DNA from: Paraburkholderia ferrariae NBRC 106233
Lineage (GTDB): Bacteria; Pseudomonadota; Gammaproteobacteria; Burkholderiales; Burkholderiaceae
NCBI RefSeq assembly: GCF_000685035.1
Contig: NZ_BAYB01000009.1
Coordinates: 310,001 to 374,000 of the forward strand
Direction of reading: 5' to 3'
DNA: 64,000 nt
The translations under genes were made by a program, and so were the position numbers. Of the stretch, positions 9,377 through 19,300 are shown one piece after another. How positions within the stretch are numbered: position 1 is the stretch's first letter; every line of letters begins with the position of its first letter. The notes beneath the pieces were generated by a model. That model was not told the DNA's origin, ran no database searches, and saw nothing but the letters and a program-made list of their open reading frames with translations.

Positions 9377-10668
9377 GCGATCCCCCGGCCATGCGCGGCG
9401 TGGTCCGGGTCCCCCGCGGCAGCAAGGTCTTCGCCCGGCACCAGCGACTGCCCCGGCACTTCGTAAGGAATCCCTGCCAGTTTCATGACGAGTTTCACCG
9501 CCACGGTGTTGCTGTAGACGTTGAGCGCGGTGCGCCCCATGTCCAGGAATGCGTCCACGCCAGCGATGATCGCCAGCGCCTCGACGGGGACGCCGATCGT
9601 CGTGAGGACCATGGCAATGGCCACGAGCCCGCCCGAGGGCACGTTCGCACTGCCCTTGCTGGCGAGCGCGGTGACGATGATGATCGACACCATGGTCGGC
9701 ATCGTGAGCGGCACGTGGTAGGCGTCGGCGAGAAAACCCACGGCGAGCGCGAAGTACATGATCGAGCCGTCCCGGTTGAACGCATAGCCGAGCGGCAGCA
9801 CGACCGAGACGATCGCCTTGGGCACGCCCATGCCGATCAGCTTCTCCATGTGCAGCGGCAGCGTCGCTTCGGAGGAACGCGTCGCAAACGCGAGGATCAC
9901 GGGTTCGCCGATGTCGCGCGTGACCTTGAGCGGCTTTTCGCCGATGATCTTCAGCAGTACCAGGAACAGGACGAACAGCACGCCGAGCCCGAGGTACATC
10001 GTGCCGACGAGCTTCACGAGCGCTACGATCGTGCCGACGCCCTGGGTCGCGAACAGCCACGCGATGATCGCGAAGATGGCAACCGGCGACACCGCGATGA
10101 CCCAGTCGGTCACCTTGAAAACGGCGCCCATGAGCGCGTCGAGCATCGCCACCAGCGGGCGGGCGCGTTCGCCGGTGGCGGCGAGCGCGAGGCCGAGCAG
10201 CACCGCGAAGAACAGCACCGGCAGCAGGTTCGAGCCCGCCATGGCGGCGACGATATTCGAGGGGATCATGTCGAGGAAGAACTTCGTCCAGTCCACCGAC
10301 GTCGCGACGACCTTCATCTTCGGATCGGCCGCGGCGAGATGCGCGCCGAGTCCCGGATGAAACAGCTGGTTCAGTGCGAGCCCGATCACGGTCGAAACGA
10401 CCGTCGCCACAAAGAAATACATCAGGCTGATCGCCGACACGCGCCCCAGCGCACGCGCGTTGTTCCCCATCTGATAGATGCCGAGCGTGATCGCCGTGAA
10501 CACGAGCGGCACGACGATCATCTTGACCGCCTGGACGAACGCGGTGCCAAGCGGCATCAGCTTGCCGGCCACACCGGGCGCGAGGAAACCACAGGCAATG
10601 CCGAGCACGAGCCCCAGCAGCATCTGGAGGGGCAGCGCGACGAAACGTTTCCTGGCAGTACGTGACAT
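9373..10668 (-). CDS. Dicarboxylate/amino acid:cation symporter (DctA/DAACS family)
   Basis: 431 aa inner-membrane protein. It has the DAACS features: eight or more hydrophobic segments, a serine-rich re-entrant loop at FATRSSEATLPLHMEKLI, the PLGYAFNRDGSIMY motif, and the late VDAFLDMGRTALNVYSNTVAV segment, whose Asp/Arg/Asn contact substrate in homologues. It would import C4-dicarboxylates or acidic amino acids with Na+ or H+. ATG 10668 follows an AAGG by about 10 nt. It lies between the GntR gene (35 bp upstream) and the overlapping threonine aldolase, so the substrate may be a hydroxylated amino acid or its dicarboxylate relative. Confidence 0.87.
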   Translation of the reverse strand: MSRTARKRFVALPLQMLLGLVLGIACGFLAPGVAGKLMPLGTAFVQAVKMIVVPLVFTAITLGIYQMGNNARALGRVSAISLMYFFVATVVSTVIGLALNQLFHPGLGAHLAAADPKMKVVATSVDWTKFFLDMIPSNIVAAMAGSNLLPVLFFAVLLGLALAATGERARPLVAMLDALMGAVFKVTDWVIAVSPVAIFAIIAWLFATQGVGTIVALVKLVGTMYLGLGVLFVLFLVLLKIIGEKPLKVTRDIGEPVILAFATRSSEATLPLHMEKLIGMGVPKAIVSVVLPLGYAFNRDGSIMYFALAVGFLADAYHVPLTMPTMVSIIIVTALASKGSANVPSGGLVAIAMVLTTIGVPVEALAIIAGVDAFLDMGRTALNVYSNTVAVKLVMKLAGIPYEVPGQSLVPGEDLAAAGDPDHAAHGRGIA

Positions 10669-10703
10669 GGGAAGTACCTTTCTGGAATGCCGGCGGCGCG
10701 AAC

Positions 10704-11375
10704 TCAGGCCGGCGAAGAGGGAACGAGCGTTTTCAGGCGCACCTGGAGCGCGTGATTCAGGTGGTCCCACACGGCGCGCTGCGCGTCGTCGGGGCGGCCT
10801 TCGGCAATCGCATCGAAGATCGCGAGGTGCTCGCGGATCGCCTCGCGCGTGCGTTTCGGGTCGTAGTGCGGGATGCGCTGCAGCGCGAGGCCGTTCTGCA
10901 CGCGCAGGCCGTGGTACATGTCGAGCAGGCGCGCATTGTTCGCCGCGGCGAACATGGCTTCGTGGAACTGCCAGCCCACCTGCTGCGCCGCGTCCACGTC
11001 GACGCGGGCGCGCGGGGCCGCCATCGCCCGCAGCCGGTCGGCGCATTCGCGCAGCGCGGGCGTTGCGCCGCGCTGCGCCGCCAGCCATGCGGCCATGCCT
11101 TCGAGGGCGAGGCGCGCCTCGTGAATCTCGCGCAGGTCGCTCACGCTCAACTGCTTCACGAAGGTGCCCCGCATCGGCACGATTTCGAGCAGGCCGTCGT
11201 TCGCGAGCGTGCGGATCGCCTCGCGCACCGGCGTGCGGCTCACGCCGAAGCGCTCGGAGAGCGCGCGCTCCGACAAGGCTTCGCCGGGCGCGATCTCGCC
11301 GGAAAGCAGCAGGCTCTTCAGGGCGGCGTAGGTGGTGTCGCGATCGAGCGCGACCGTGGTGGGCTTCTGGTTCAT
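10704..11375 (-). CDS. GntR-family regulator, FadR/FCD subfamily
   Basis: 223 aa. The N-terminal winged helix has SERALSERFGVSRTPVREAI, the FadR-subfamily HTH signature, and the C-terminal all-helical FCD ligand domain covers about residues 85-215 with metal-ligand-type His residues (QFHEAMF, EHLAIFDAI). ATG 11375 was chosen because upstream in-frame ATGs (11405, 11411) would put the palindrome 11377-11390 inside the coding region. No good ribosome site precedes 11375, which leaves the start open. It probably represses the dctA-ltaE operon and itself. Confidence 0.87.
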   Translation of the reverse strand: MNQKPTTVALDRDTTYAALKSLLLSGEIAPGEALSERALSERFGVSRTPVREAIRTLANDGLLEIVPMRGTFVKQLSVSDLREIHEARLALEGMAAWLAAQRGATPALRECADRLRAMAAPRARVDVDAAQQVGWQFHEAMFAAANNARLLDMYHGLRVQNGLALQRIPHYDPKRTREAIREHLAIFDAIAEGRPDDAQRAVWDHLNHALQVRLKTLVPSSPA

Positions 11376-11376
11376 A

Positions 11377-11390
11377 GCTGGTATACCAGC
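11377..11390. promoter_or_regulatory. Perfect 14-bp palindrome, probable GntR operator
   Basis: GCTGGTATACCAGC is a perfect palindrome one base upstream of the GntR start codon. It contains TGGTATACCA, which fits the TGGT-N-ACCA half-site pattern of FadR-subfamily operators. Its position would block translation initiation or transcription start, consistent with autorepression. Confidence 0.7.
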
Positions 11391-11754
11391 AAAAACCAAA
11401 GGCATTGTCAAGTTGTCAATATTCGGCCGCCGGGTTGCCTTTCAGGCTTCGCCCGTTTGCTCTACTTTTCCTGACAATGCTGCCATTTTCACGCCAGATT
11501 CAGCGCGACTCGTAACAAGACATCACAGGAACGCCTCGTTGTAACGCGCCAAAACCTTTCAACTCACTGACGTTTCGAAATTGGCGTTCGACCTGGTTAG
11601 ACTTCCATACTCGGCCGAAACAGGTGCAGCTGGCCTCGCTGCGTTTGCCCGGCACAACAACCATGAGAATGCGTATGCAGCAATACGACAGTTTCCGGCA
11701 CGGCATCGAAACGAGCCAACATCCTTCAGCGACCGTTGATGCACGGAGGCAAGC
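11391..11754. other. Intergenic region between GntR and the RND operon
   Basis: About 365 bp between divergent operons. It holds the promoters of both, the near-repeat TTGTCAAGTTGTCAA around 11406-11420, and the ribosome site GGAGG (11745-11749) for the GTG start of the membrane fusion protein. I see no gene and no clear -35/-10 pair. Confidence 0.5.
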
Positions 11755-13149
11755 GTGAGCGACGCAACGACCCCGCAGCCCAGGCCCCCCCAGAATCCGC
11801 CGCCGGGCACGCCGCCGCGCAGGCGGCGCGGCCCGCTCGTGATCGCGATCATCGTGGTCGTGCTGGCCGTGCTCGTGATCCTCCACATCGTGCGCGGCAA
11901 GAAGCCCGAGCGCGCGGCCTCGGCGCAGGTCGTCACGGTGGCCACGGCCACGCTCGGCCCGATGCCCGAGACCATCACCGCGCTCGGCACGATCACGCCG
12001 CTCGCCACGGTCACGGTGCTGCCGCAGCTAAGCGGCTACCTCACGGCCGTGGGCTACCGCGAAGGCCAGGACGTGCAGAAAGGCCAGTTCCTCGCCCAGA
12101 TCGATCCGCGCCAGTACGAGATCAGCAAGCAGCAGGCCGAGGCGCAGCTCGCCAAGGATCAGGCCTCGCTCGCGCAGGCGCGTTCCGACCTCGCGCGCTA
12201 CACGCTCCTGAACGAGCGCAAGTCGATTGCCGAGCAGACCTATAGCGACCAGGTGTTCCTCGTCCAGCAGGACGAAGCGGCCGTGAAGGCCGACAAGGCC
12301 AGCATCGCCCAGTACGCGCTCGACCTCGTGTATTGCCACATCACGGCGCCGGTTTCGGGCCGTGTGGGCCTGCAACTGGTCGATCCGGGCAACTACGTGA
12401 CGGCGTCGAGTTCTCCCGGCATCGCCGTCATCACGCAGATGAAACCCACCACCGTCGAATTCCCGGTGCCGCAGGACACGCTCGGCAACGTCCTGCAACG
12501 GTTCGGCACGGGGGCGAAGCTGCCGGTCACGGTCTACAGCAGCGACAACTCGAAGCAGCTCGCCACCGGCGTGCTCTACGCGATCAGCAACCAGATGGCC
12601 ACGGCCACCGGCACCGTCACGCTGCGCGCGAGCCTGCCCAACGACGACGAGGCGCTCTACCCCAACGAATTCGTCAACGTGAAACTGCTGGTCGATACGC
12701 TGCAGAACGCGGTGCTCGTGCCCACGCCCGCGGTGCAGACCGGCGCGCCCGGCAACTACGTCTATCTCGTGAACGACAACAATACGGTCTCCGTCCACAA
12801 GGTCACGCTCGGCCCGAGCGACGGCAAGAACACGGTGATCGCCTCGGGCCTCGCGGCAGGCCAGCGCGTCGTGACCGACGGTCTCGACCGCCTCTCGGAC
12901 GGAGCGAAGATCCGCCCGGCGGCCGCGCGCGCGGCGGCGGCGAGCGGTGCCAGCGGTGCCAGCGCGGCGGCGGCGGATACCGGCGCAAACAGCGACGCGG
13001 ATGCCGGTACAGCCGCCGCCACAGATGCGACAGGTGCGACAGATGCGAGCGGCGCCCACGCGCACCACGGCCATCGCCCGCACGGCGCTTCGGGTGCATC
13101 CGGCGCCGCGGGTGCCTCGGGTGCCCCCGAAGCCTCGCAAGCCTCGTAA
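11755..13149 (+). CDS. mdtA: RND efflux membrane fusion protein (MdtA-like)
   Basis: 464 aa periplasmic adaptor anchored by one N-terminal membrane segment (about residues 27-46, after a Pro/Arg-rich start). Next come a lipoyl/hairpin region (VTVLPQLSGYLTAVGYREGQ, coiled coil about 120-175), beta-barrel and membrane-proximal domains. It bridges the inner-membrane pump and outer-membrane channel. The GTG start at 11755 is set by GGAGG 5 nt upstream. The last 75 residues are low-complexity Ala/Gly/Ser with repeated GASGAS and a His-rich HAHHGHRPH patch, not part of the conserved fold. It is the first gene of a four-gene efflux operon, 18 bp before mdtB. Confidence 0.92.
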   Translation: MSDATTPQPRPPQNPPPGTPPRRRRGPLVIAIIVVVLAVLVILHIVRGKKPERAASAQVVTVATATLGPMPETITALGTITPLATVTVLPQLSGYLTAVGYREGQDVQKGQFLAQIDPRQYEISKQQAEAQLAKDQASLAQARSDLARYTLLNERKSIAEQTYSDQVFLVQQDEAAVKADKASIAQYALDLVYCHITAPVSGRVGLQLVDPGNYVTASSSPGIAVITQMKPTTVEFPVPQDTLGNVLQRFGTGAKLPVTVYSSDNSKQLATGVLYAISNQMATATGTVTLRASLPNDDEALYPNEFVNVKLLVDTLQNAVLVPTPAVQTGAPGNYVYLVNDNNTVSVHKVTLGPSDGKNTVIASGLAAGQRVVTDGLDRLSDGAKIRPAAARAAAASGASGASAAAADTGANSDADAGTAAATDATGATDASGAHAHHGHRPHGASGASGAAGASGAPEASQAS

Positions 13150-13167
13150 GCTGCGGATCCGCTGCCG

Positions 13168-16100
13168 ATGAATATTTCCCGCCTGTTCATTCTTAGGCCG
13201 GTCGCGACCTCGCTCCTGATGATCGCGATGGTGCTGGTCGGCCTCGTGGCGATGAAGTTCCTGCCGGTTTCGTCGCTGCCCTCGGTCGACTACCCGACCA
13301 TCCAGGTGCAGACCTTCTACCCCGGCGCGAGCCCCGACGTGATGGCCACCACCGTCACCGCGCCGCTGGAGGTGCAACTGGGCGAGATCCCGGGGCTGCA
13401 GCAGATGGTCTCGTACAGCTCCGAAGGCGCTTCGATCATCACGCTGCAGTTCGACCTGTCGCTGAACCTCGACGTGGCCGAGCAAAACGTCCAGCAGGCC
13501 ATCAACGCCGCCAACAGCTACCTGCCGAGCGGCCTGCCCGCGCCGCCGACCTACGCCAAGGTCAACCCGGCCGACCAGCCCATCCTCACGCTCGCGGTCA
13601 CGTCGAAGTCGATGTCGCTCACGCAGCTCCAGGACGCGGCCAACAACCGCCTCGCCACGAAAATTTCCGAAGTGCAGGGCGTGGGTCTCGTCACCACGGC
13701 GGGCGGCAACGTGCCGGCCGTGCGCGTGGAGGCCGACCCGCAGAAGCTCGCCGCCTACGGCCTGAATATCGACGACCTGCGCACGCTGCTCGCCAACGTG
13801 AACGTGAGCCAGCCGAAGGGCAACTTCGACGGCCCGGACCTCGACTACACGATCAATTCGAACGACCAGATCTCGGACCCGAACGACTACATGAACACCG
13901 TGATCGCGTACCAGAACGGTGCGCCGGTGTTCATGCGCGACGTGGCGCACGTGAGTTCGGCCGCGCAGGACGTGGAGCGCGGCGCCTGGTACAACAAGGA
14001 ACCGGCGATCGTGCTGAACGTGCAGCGCCAGCCGGGCGCCAACGTGATCGCCACGGTCAACCAGATCATGAAGCAGTTGCCGCAGCTCGAAGCAACGCTG
14101 CCGGCCGGCATGAAGGTCACGGTGGTCTCGAACAGCGTGGGCGTGATCCAGGCGTCGGTGAAGGACGCGGCGTTCGAACTCATTCTCGCCATCGCGCTGG
14201 TGGTGGCGGTGATCTTCGTGTTCCTGCGCAACGTGCCCGCCACCATCATTCCGAGCATCTCGGTGCCGGTCTCGCTGATCGGCACGCTCGCGCTGATGTA
14301 CGAGTTCAACTACTCGATCGACAACCTCTCGCTCATGGCGCTCATCATCGCCACGGGCTTCGTGGTGGACGATTCGATCGTGATGATCGAGAACATCGTG
14401 CGCTACCTCGAGGAGGGGGACAAACCGCTGCAGGCCGCATTGAAGGGCGCAGGCCAGATCGGCTTCACGATTCTCTCGCTCACGGTCTCGCTCATCGCGG
14501 TGCTGATCCCGCTCCTCTTCATGGGCGGCGTGATCGGCCGGCTCTTCAGCGAATTCGCCGTGACGCTCGCGGTCACCATCGTGCTCTCGGCGGTCGTCTC
14601 GCTCACGGTCGTGCCCATGATGTGCGCGCGCATCCTGCGCGCCCAGGCCGAACGCCATCCCAGCCGCTTCGAGCGCATCAGCGAAGGGCTCTTCGACAAG
14701 ACGCTCGCCGCGTACGAGCGCGGCCTCCGGTGGGTGCTCGACCACCAGACGCTCACGCTCTTCGTGGCGCTCGGCACCATCGTGCTCACGCTCGTGCTCT
14801 ACGTGGTGATCCCGAAGGGCCTCTTCCCCGTGCAGGACGTGGGCGTGATCCAGGGTATCAGCGTGGCCGACAATTCGGTCTCGTATTCGGCCATGGTGCG
14901 GCGCCAGTCCGCGCTCGCCGAGGAGATTCTCAAGGACCCGGACGTGGTCTCGCTCACGTCGTACGTGGGCATCGACGGCATCAACAACACGCTCAACAAC
15001 GGCCGCTTCCTGATCAACCTGAAGCCGCACGATGACCGCTCCGAAACCGCCGAGGCCATCGCGCGGCGCATCCAGCAGGAAACGGCGAAGGTGTCCGGCA
15101 TCCGGCTGTATCTGCAGCCCGAGCAGGATCTCACGCTCGACACGACGATCTCGCGCAACCAGTACAACTTCGTGCTGCGCGGGCCGAACCAGGCCGCATT
15201 CAACCAGTACGTGCCGGCTCTCATCGCGAAGATGAAGCAGATCCCGTCGATCACCGACGTCACGAGCGACCTGAACTCCGACGGCCTGTCCGTCGATGTC
15301 GAAGTGAACCGCCAGCTCGCGGCGCGCTACGGCATCACGGCGGCGACCATCGACAATGCGCTCTACGACGCGCTCGGCCAGCGCATCGTCTCGACGATCT
15401 TCCAGCAGTCGGACCAGTACCGCGTGATCCTGGTCGCCAAGCCCGAGGCGGTGGCCACGGTCGAATCGATCGGCGACATCTATCTGCCGAGTCAGACCAG
15501 CAGTGCGGGCCAGGTGCCGCTCAAGGGCATTGCGACGATCCACGTCACGCATTCGCCGCTCATGCTGAGCCACCTCGCGCAGTTCCCGGCGGTCACGATC
15601 TCGTTCAACCTCGCGAAGGACGCCTCGCTCTCCGCCGCGGTGGGCGAGATCCGCAAGGCCGAGGCGGCGGTCGCTCTGCCGCCCTCCATCACCTCGTCGT
15701 TCCAGGGCGCGGCGGCCGCGTTCGAAGATTCGCTGTCGAGCGAGGTGTACCTGCTGATCGCGGCGCTCGTGGCCGTGTACATCGTGCTGGGCGTGCTCTA
15801 CGAGAGCTACGTGCACCCGGTGACGATTCTCTCCACGCTGCCCTCGGCGGGCATCGGCGCGCTGCTCGCGCTGATGATCGCGGGCAGCGATCTCGACGTG
15901 ATCGGCATTATCGGCATCGTGCTGCTGATCGGCATCGTCAAGAAGAACGCCATCATGATGGTGGACTTCGCGCTCGAAGCCGAGCGCGTGCACGGCAAGC
16001 CGCCGCGCGAGGCGATTTTCGAAGCGTCCATCCTGCGCTTCCGCCCGATCCTGATGACGACGCTCGCGGCCATGCTAGGCGCGCTGCCGATGCTGCTCGG

Positions 16101-16326
16101 CACCGGCACGGGTTCGGAGCTGCGCCGCCCGCTCGGCCTCGCGATCATCGGCGGCCTCACGCTCAGCCAGATGCTCACGCTCTTCACGACGCCCGTGATC
16201 TATCTGTTCTTCGACCGCCTCGCGCAGCGCTTCGGCCGCAAGCCGGGCCACGGCCAGCCGGGCAGCCCCGATAGCGCCGGCGGCCCGGACAACGGCGCGC
16301 CGCCTGCACCCGAGAGCACGCCGTGA
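13168..16326 (+). CDS. mdtB: RND multidrug efflux transporter subunit MdtB
   Basis: 1,052 aa inner-membrane proton/drug antiporter. It has the two-fold RND layout: TM1 at about residues 8-28, a large porter loop, TM2-TM7 including the proton-relay motif GFVVDDSIVMIENIV in TM4, a second porter loop, and C-terminal TM8-12 with IVKKNAIMMVDFALEAE. Length and order match MdtB of the heteromeric MdtBC pump. Its GTGA overlap with mdtC (16323-16326) implies coupled synthesis of the two subunits. The C-terminus has a Gly/Pro-rich tail. Substrates cannot be read from sequence; MdtBC homologues export bile salts, novobiocin and similar compounds. Confidence 0.93.
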   Translation: MNISRLFILRPVATSLLMIAMVLVGLVAMKFLPVSSLPSVDYPTIQVQTFYPGASPDVMATTVTAPLEVQLGEIPGLQQMVSYSSEGASIITLQFDLSLNLDVAEQNVQQAINAANSYLPSGLPAPPTYAKVNPADQPILTLAVTSKSMSLTQLQDAANNRLATKISEVQGVGLVTTAGGNVPAVRVEADPQKLAAYGLNIDDLRTLLANVNVSQPKGNFDGPDLDYTINSNDQISDPNDYMNTVIAYQNGAPVFMRDVAHVSSAAQDVERGAWYNKEPAIVLNVQRQPGANVIATVNQIMKQLPQLEATLPAGMKVTVVSNSVGVIQASVKDAAFELILAIALVVAVIFVFLRNVPATIIPSISVPVSLIGTLALMYEFNYSIDNLSLMALIIATGFVVDDSIVMIENIVRYLEEGDKPLQAALKGAGQIGFTILSLTVSLIAVLIPLLFMGGVIGRLFSEFAVTLAVTIVLSAVVSLTVVPMMCARILRAQAERHPSRFERISEGLFDKTLAAYERGLRWVLDHQTLTLFVALGTIVLTLVLYVVIPKGLFPVQDVGVIQGISVADNSVSYSAMVRRQSALAEEILKDPDVVSLTSYVGIDGINNTLNNGRFLINLKPHDDRSETAEAIARRIQQETAKVSGIRLYLQPEQDLTLDTTISRNQYNFVLRGPNQAAFNQYVPALIAKMKQIPSITDVTSDLNSDGLSVDVEVNRQLAARYGITAATIDNALYDALGQRIVSTIFQQSDQYRVILVAKPEAVATVESIGDIYLPSQTSSAGQVPLKGIATIHVTHSPLMLSHLAQFPAVTISFNLAKDASLSAAVGEIRKAEAAVALPPSITSSFQGAAAAFEDSLSSEVYLLIAALVAVYIVLGVLYESYVHPVTILSTLPSAGIGALLALMIAGSDLDVIGIIGIVLLIGIVKKNAIMMVDFALEAERVHGKPPREAIFEASILRFRPILMTTLAAMLGALPMLLGTGTGSELRRPLGLAIIGGLTLSQMLTLFTTPVIYLFFDRLAQRFGRKPGHGQPGSPDSAGGPDNGAPPAPESTP

Positions 16327-19300
16327 ACCTTTCGGCGATCTTCATCCGGCGCCCGGTCGCGACCTCGCTGCTCGCGATCGCGATCCTGATTGCCGGCACG
16401 CTCGCGTTCTTCCGCCTGCCGGTCGCGCCGCTGCCCAACATCGCCTTCCCGGTGATCGTGGTGCAGGCCACCATGGCGGGCGCGAGTCCCGAGATCATGG
16501 CCTCCACCGTGGCCGAACCGCTCGAGCGGCGCCTCGGCACGATCGCGGACGTGAACGAGCTCACCTCCGTCAACTCGGTGGGCTCGGCGATGATCGTCGT
16601 GCAGTTCGGCCTGAACCGCGACATCAACGGCGCCGCGCGCGACGTGGAAGCCGCAATCCAGGCCGCGCGCGCCGACCTGCCCACCACGCTGCGCAGCAAC
16701 CCGACGTACCGCCAGTACAACCCGGCGAGCGCGCCGATCATGGTGCTCGCGCTCACCTCGGACACGCTCACCAAGGCGCAGCTCTACGATTCCGCCGATT
16801 CGGTGATCCAGCAGCAGCTCTCGCAGGTGGACGGGGTGGGAGAAATCACGCTGGGCGGCGGCGCGCTGCCTTCGGTGCGCGTGGAGTTGCAGCCGGGCAA
16901 GCTCAACAGCTACGGCATCGGCCTCGAAGACGTGCGCGCCGCGATCGGCGCCGCCAATGCGGACAGCGCGAAAGGCCATATCGACCAGGGCGACCAGCGC
17001 TACGAGGTGATCTCGAACGACCAGATCTCCAAGGCCGCGCCCTACCGCGACGTCGTGGTGGCCTACCGCAACGGCGCGCCCGTCCTGCTGCGCGACGTGG
17101 CCGAGGTGCGCGACTCGAACGAGAACATCCGCAACGCCGGGCTCTACAACGGCAAGTCCGCCGTGCTCGTGATCGTCTACCCCATGCCAAGCAGCAACAT
17201 CGTGCAGACGGTCAGGCAGATCCGCGACCGGCTGCCGTCCATCGAGGCGGCCCTGCCCTCCTCGGTGAAGGTGCACGTGGCGATCGACCGTTCCGAGTCG
17301 GTGGAGTCCTCCGTGGACGACACCGAGCGCACGCTCTTCATCGCCGTGCTGCTCGTGATCGGCGTGGTGTTCGTGTTCCTGCTCTCGCCGCGCGCCACGC
17401 TGATCCCGGCCGTGGCGCTGCCCATCTCGATCATCGGCACCTTCGGCCCGATGTACCTGATGGGCTACAGCATCGACAACCTCTCGCTGATGGCGCTCAC
17501 CATCGGCACGGGCTTCGTGGTGGACGACGCCGTGGTCGTGCTGGAAAACATCGTGCGCCACATGGAGGCCGGACTCGCGCCGAAGGAAGCCGCGCTGATC
17601 GGCGCGCGCGAAGTGGGCTTCACGGTGCTTTCCATGAGCCTCTCGCTCATCGCCGTGTTCCTGCCGATCCTGCTCATGCCCGGCGTTGTCGGCCTGCTCT
17701 TCCACGAATTCGCGGTGACGCTGTCCATCGCGATTCTCATCTCCCTCGTGGTCTCGCTCACCGTCACGCCCACGATGTGCGCCTACGTACTCTCGCGCGA
17801 GCACAGCCAGCAAAGCCAGGCGCGCTGGGCCGTGTGGATCGAGGCGCAGTTCGAGCGCTTCAAGCAGGCCTATTCGCGCTCGCTCGACGTCGCGCTCAAC
17901 CACAAGGTGCTGGTGATCGTCGTGCTGTTCGTGCTGCTGTTCGGCAACGTGTTCCTCGCGCGCTTCCTGCCCGCCACGTTCTTCCCCGAGCAGGACACGG
18001 GCATTCTGATCGGCCAGATCATCGCCGACCAGAGCATCTCGTTCACGGCGATGGAGAAAAAGCTCGCGCAACTGCAGGCGATCGTGCAGACGGACCCGGC
18101 CGTCGCCTCGGTGGCCGGCTTCACGGGCGGCCGAGCGCTCAACACGGCGAACGTGTTCGTCGAACTCAAGCCGCTCGCGCAGCGCCACCTGTCCGCCACC
18201 CAGGTCGTCAACCGCCTGCGGCCCAAGCTCAACGCCGTTTCCGGCGCGCGGCTCTTCCTCCAGGCGCAGCAGGACTTGCGCATCGGCGGGCGGCAGTCGG
18301 CGGCGGAGTACCAGTACACGCTCACGAGCGAGGACGCCAACGCGCTCTTCACCTGGGTGCCGAAGCTCGTGGACGAGCTCAACAAGTACCACGGCGTGCT
18401 GACCGACGTGAACTCGGACCTGCAGCAGAACGGCCTGCAGGCGTACGTCACGCTCAACCGCACGACGGCCAAGCGCTACAGCTTCGATCCGAACCAGATC
18501 GACAGCGTGCTCTACGACGCCTTCGGGCAGCGCACCGTCTCGACGATCTACAACGCGCTCAACCAGTATTTCGTGGTGATGGAAGTCGCCCCGCAGTACT
18601 GGCAGTATCCGCAGTCGTTCGACCAGATCTGGCTTTCCACGGCGGCGGGCAACGCAACCGGCACCGCGCAGACGCAGATGTCGGGCAGCCTCGTCAAGGG
18701 CGTCACGCTGCCCGCGGCGATCAGCACCGTGTCCGGCACGTCGAGCGCGACGAATTCGCAGAATTCGAACGCCGAGGCCAACCAGCTCACCAACAGCATC
18801 TCGAACAGCAAGGGCGGCAGTTCGAGCGGCAGCGCGGACAGCACGGCGGCGGAAACCATGGTGCCGCTCGTCGCCACCATGAAGTGGACGACGGGCCACA
18901 CCGCCACCCAGGTGAACCACCAGAGCGGCATGGTGGCGGGCACAATCTCGTTCAACCTGCCCCAGGGCGGCTCGCTCTCCGCGGCCTACGCAACCATCGA
19001 GAAGGCCCAGCAGGACATCGGCATGCCGGCTTCGGTGCACGGCTCGTTCGCGGGCGCGGCCCAGGCCTACGCGCAGTCGATGGGCACCGTGCCGCTTTTG
19101 ATCCTCGCCGCGCTCGCCGTGGTCTATATCGTGCTGGGCGTGCTCTACGAGAACACCATCCACCCGCTCACGATTCTCTCCACGCTGCCCTCGGCGGGCA
19201 TCGGCGCGGTGCTCGCCATGCTGATCTTCGGCACGCCGTTCTCGGTCATCGCGATGATCGGCATCATCCTGCTGATCGGTATCGTCAAGAAGAACGGCAT

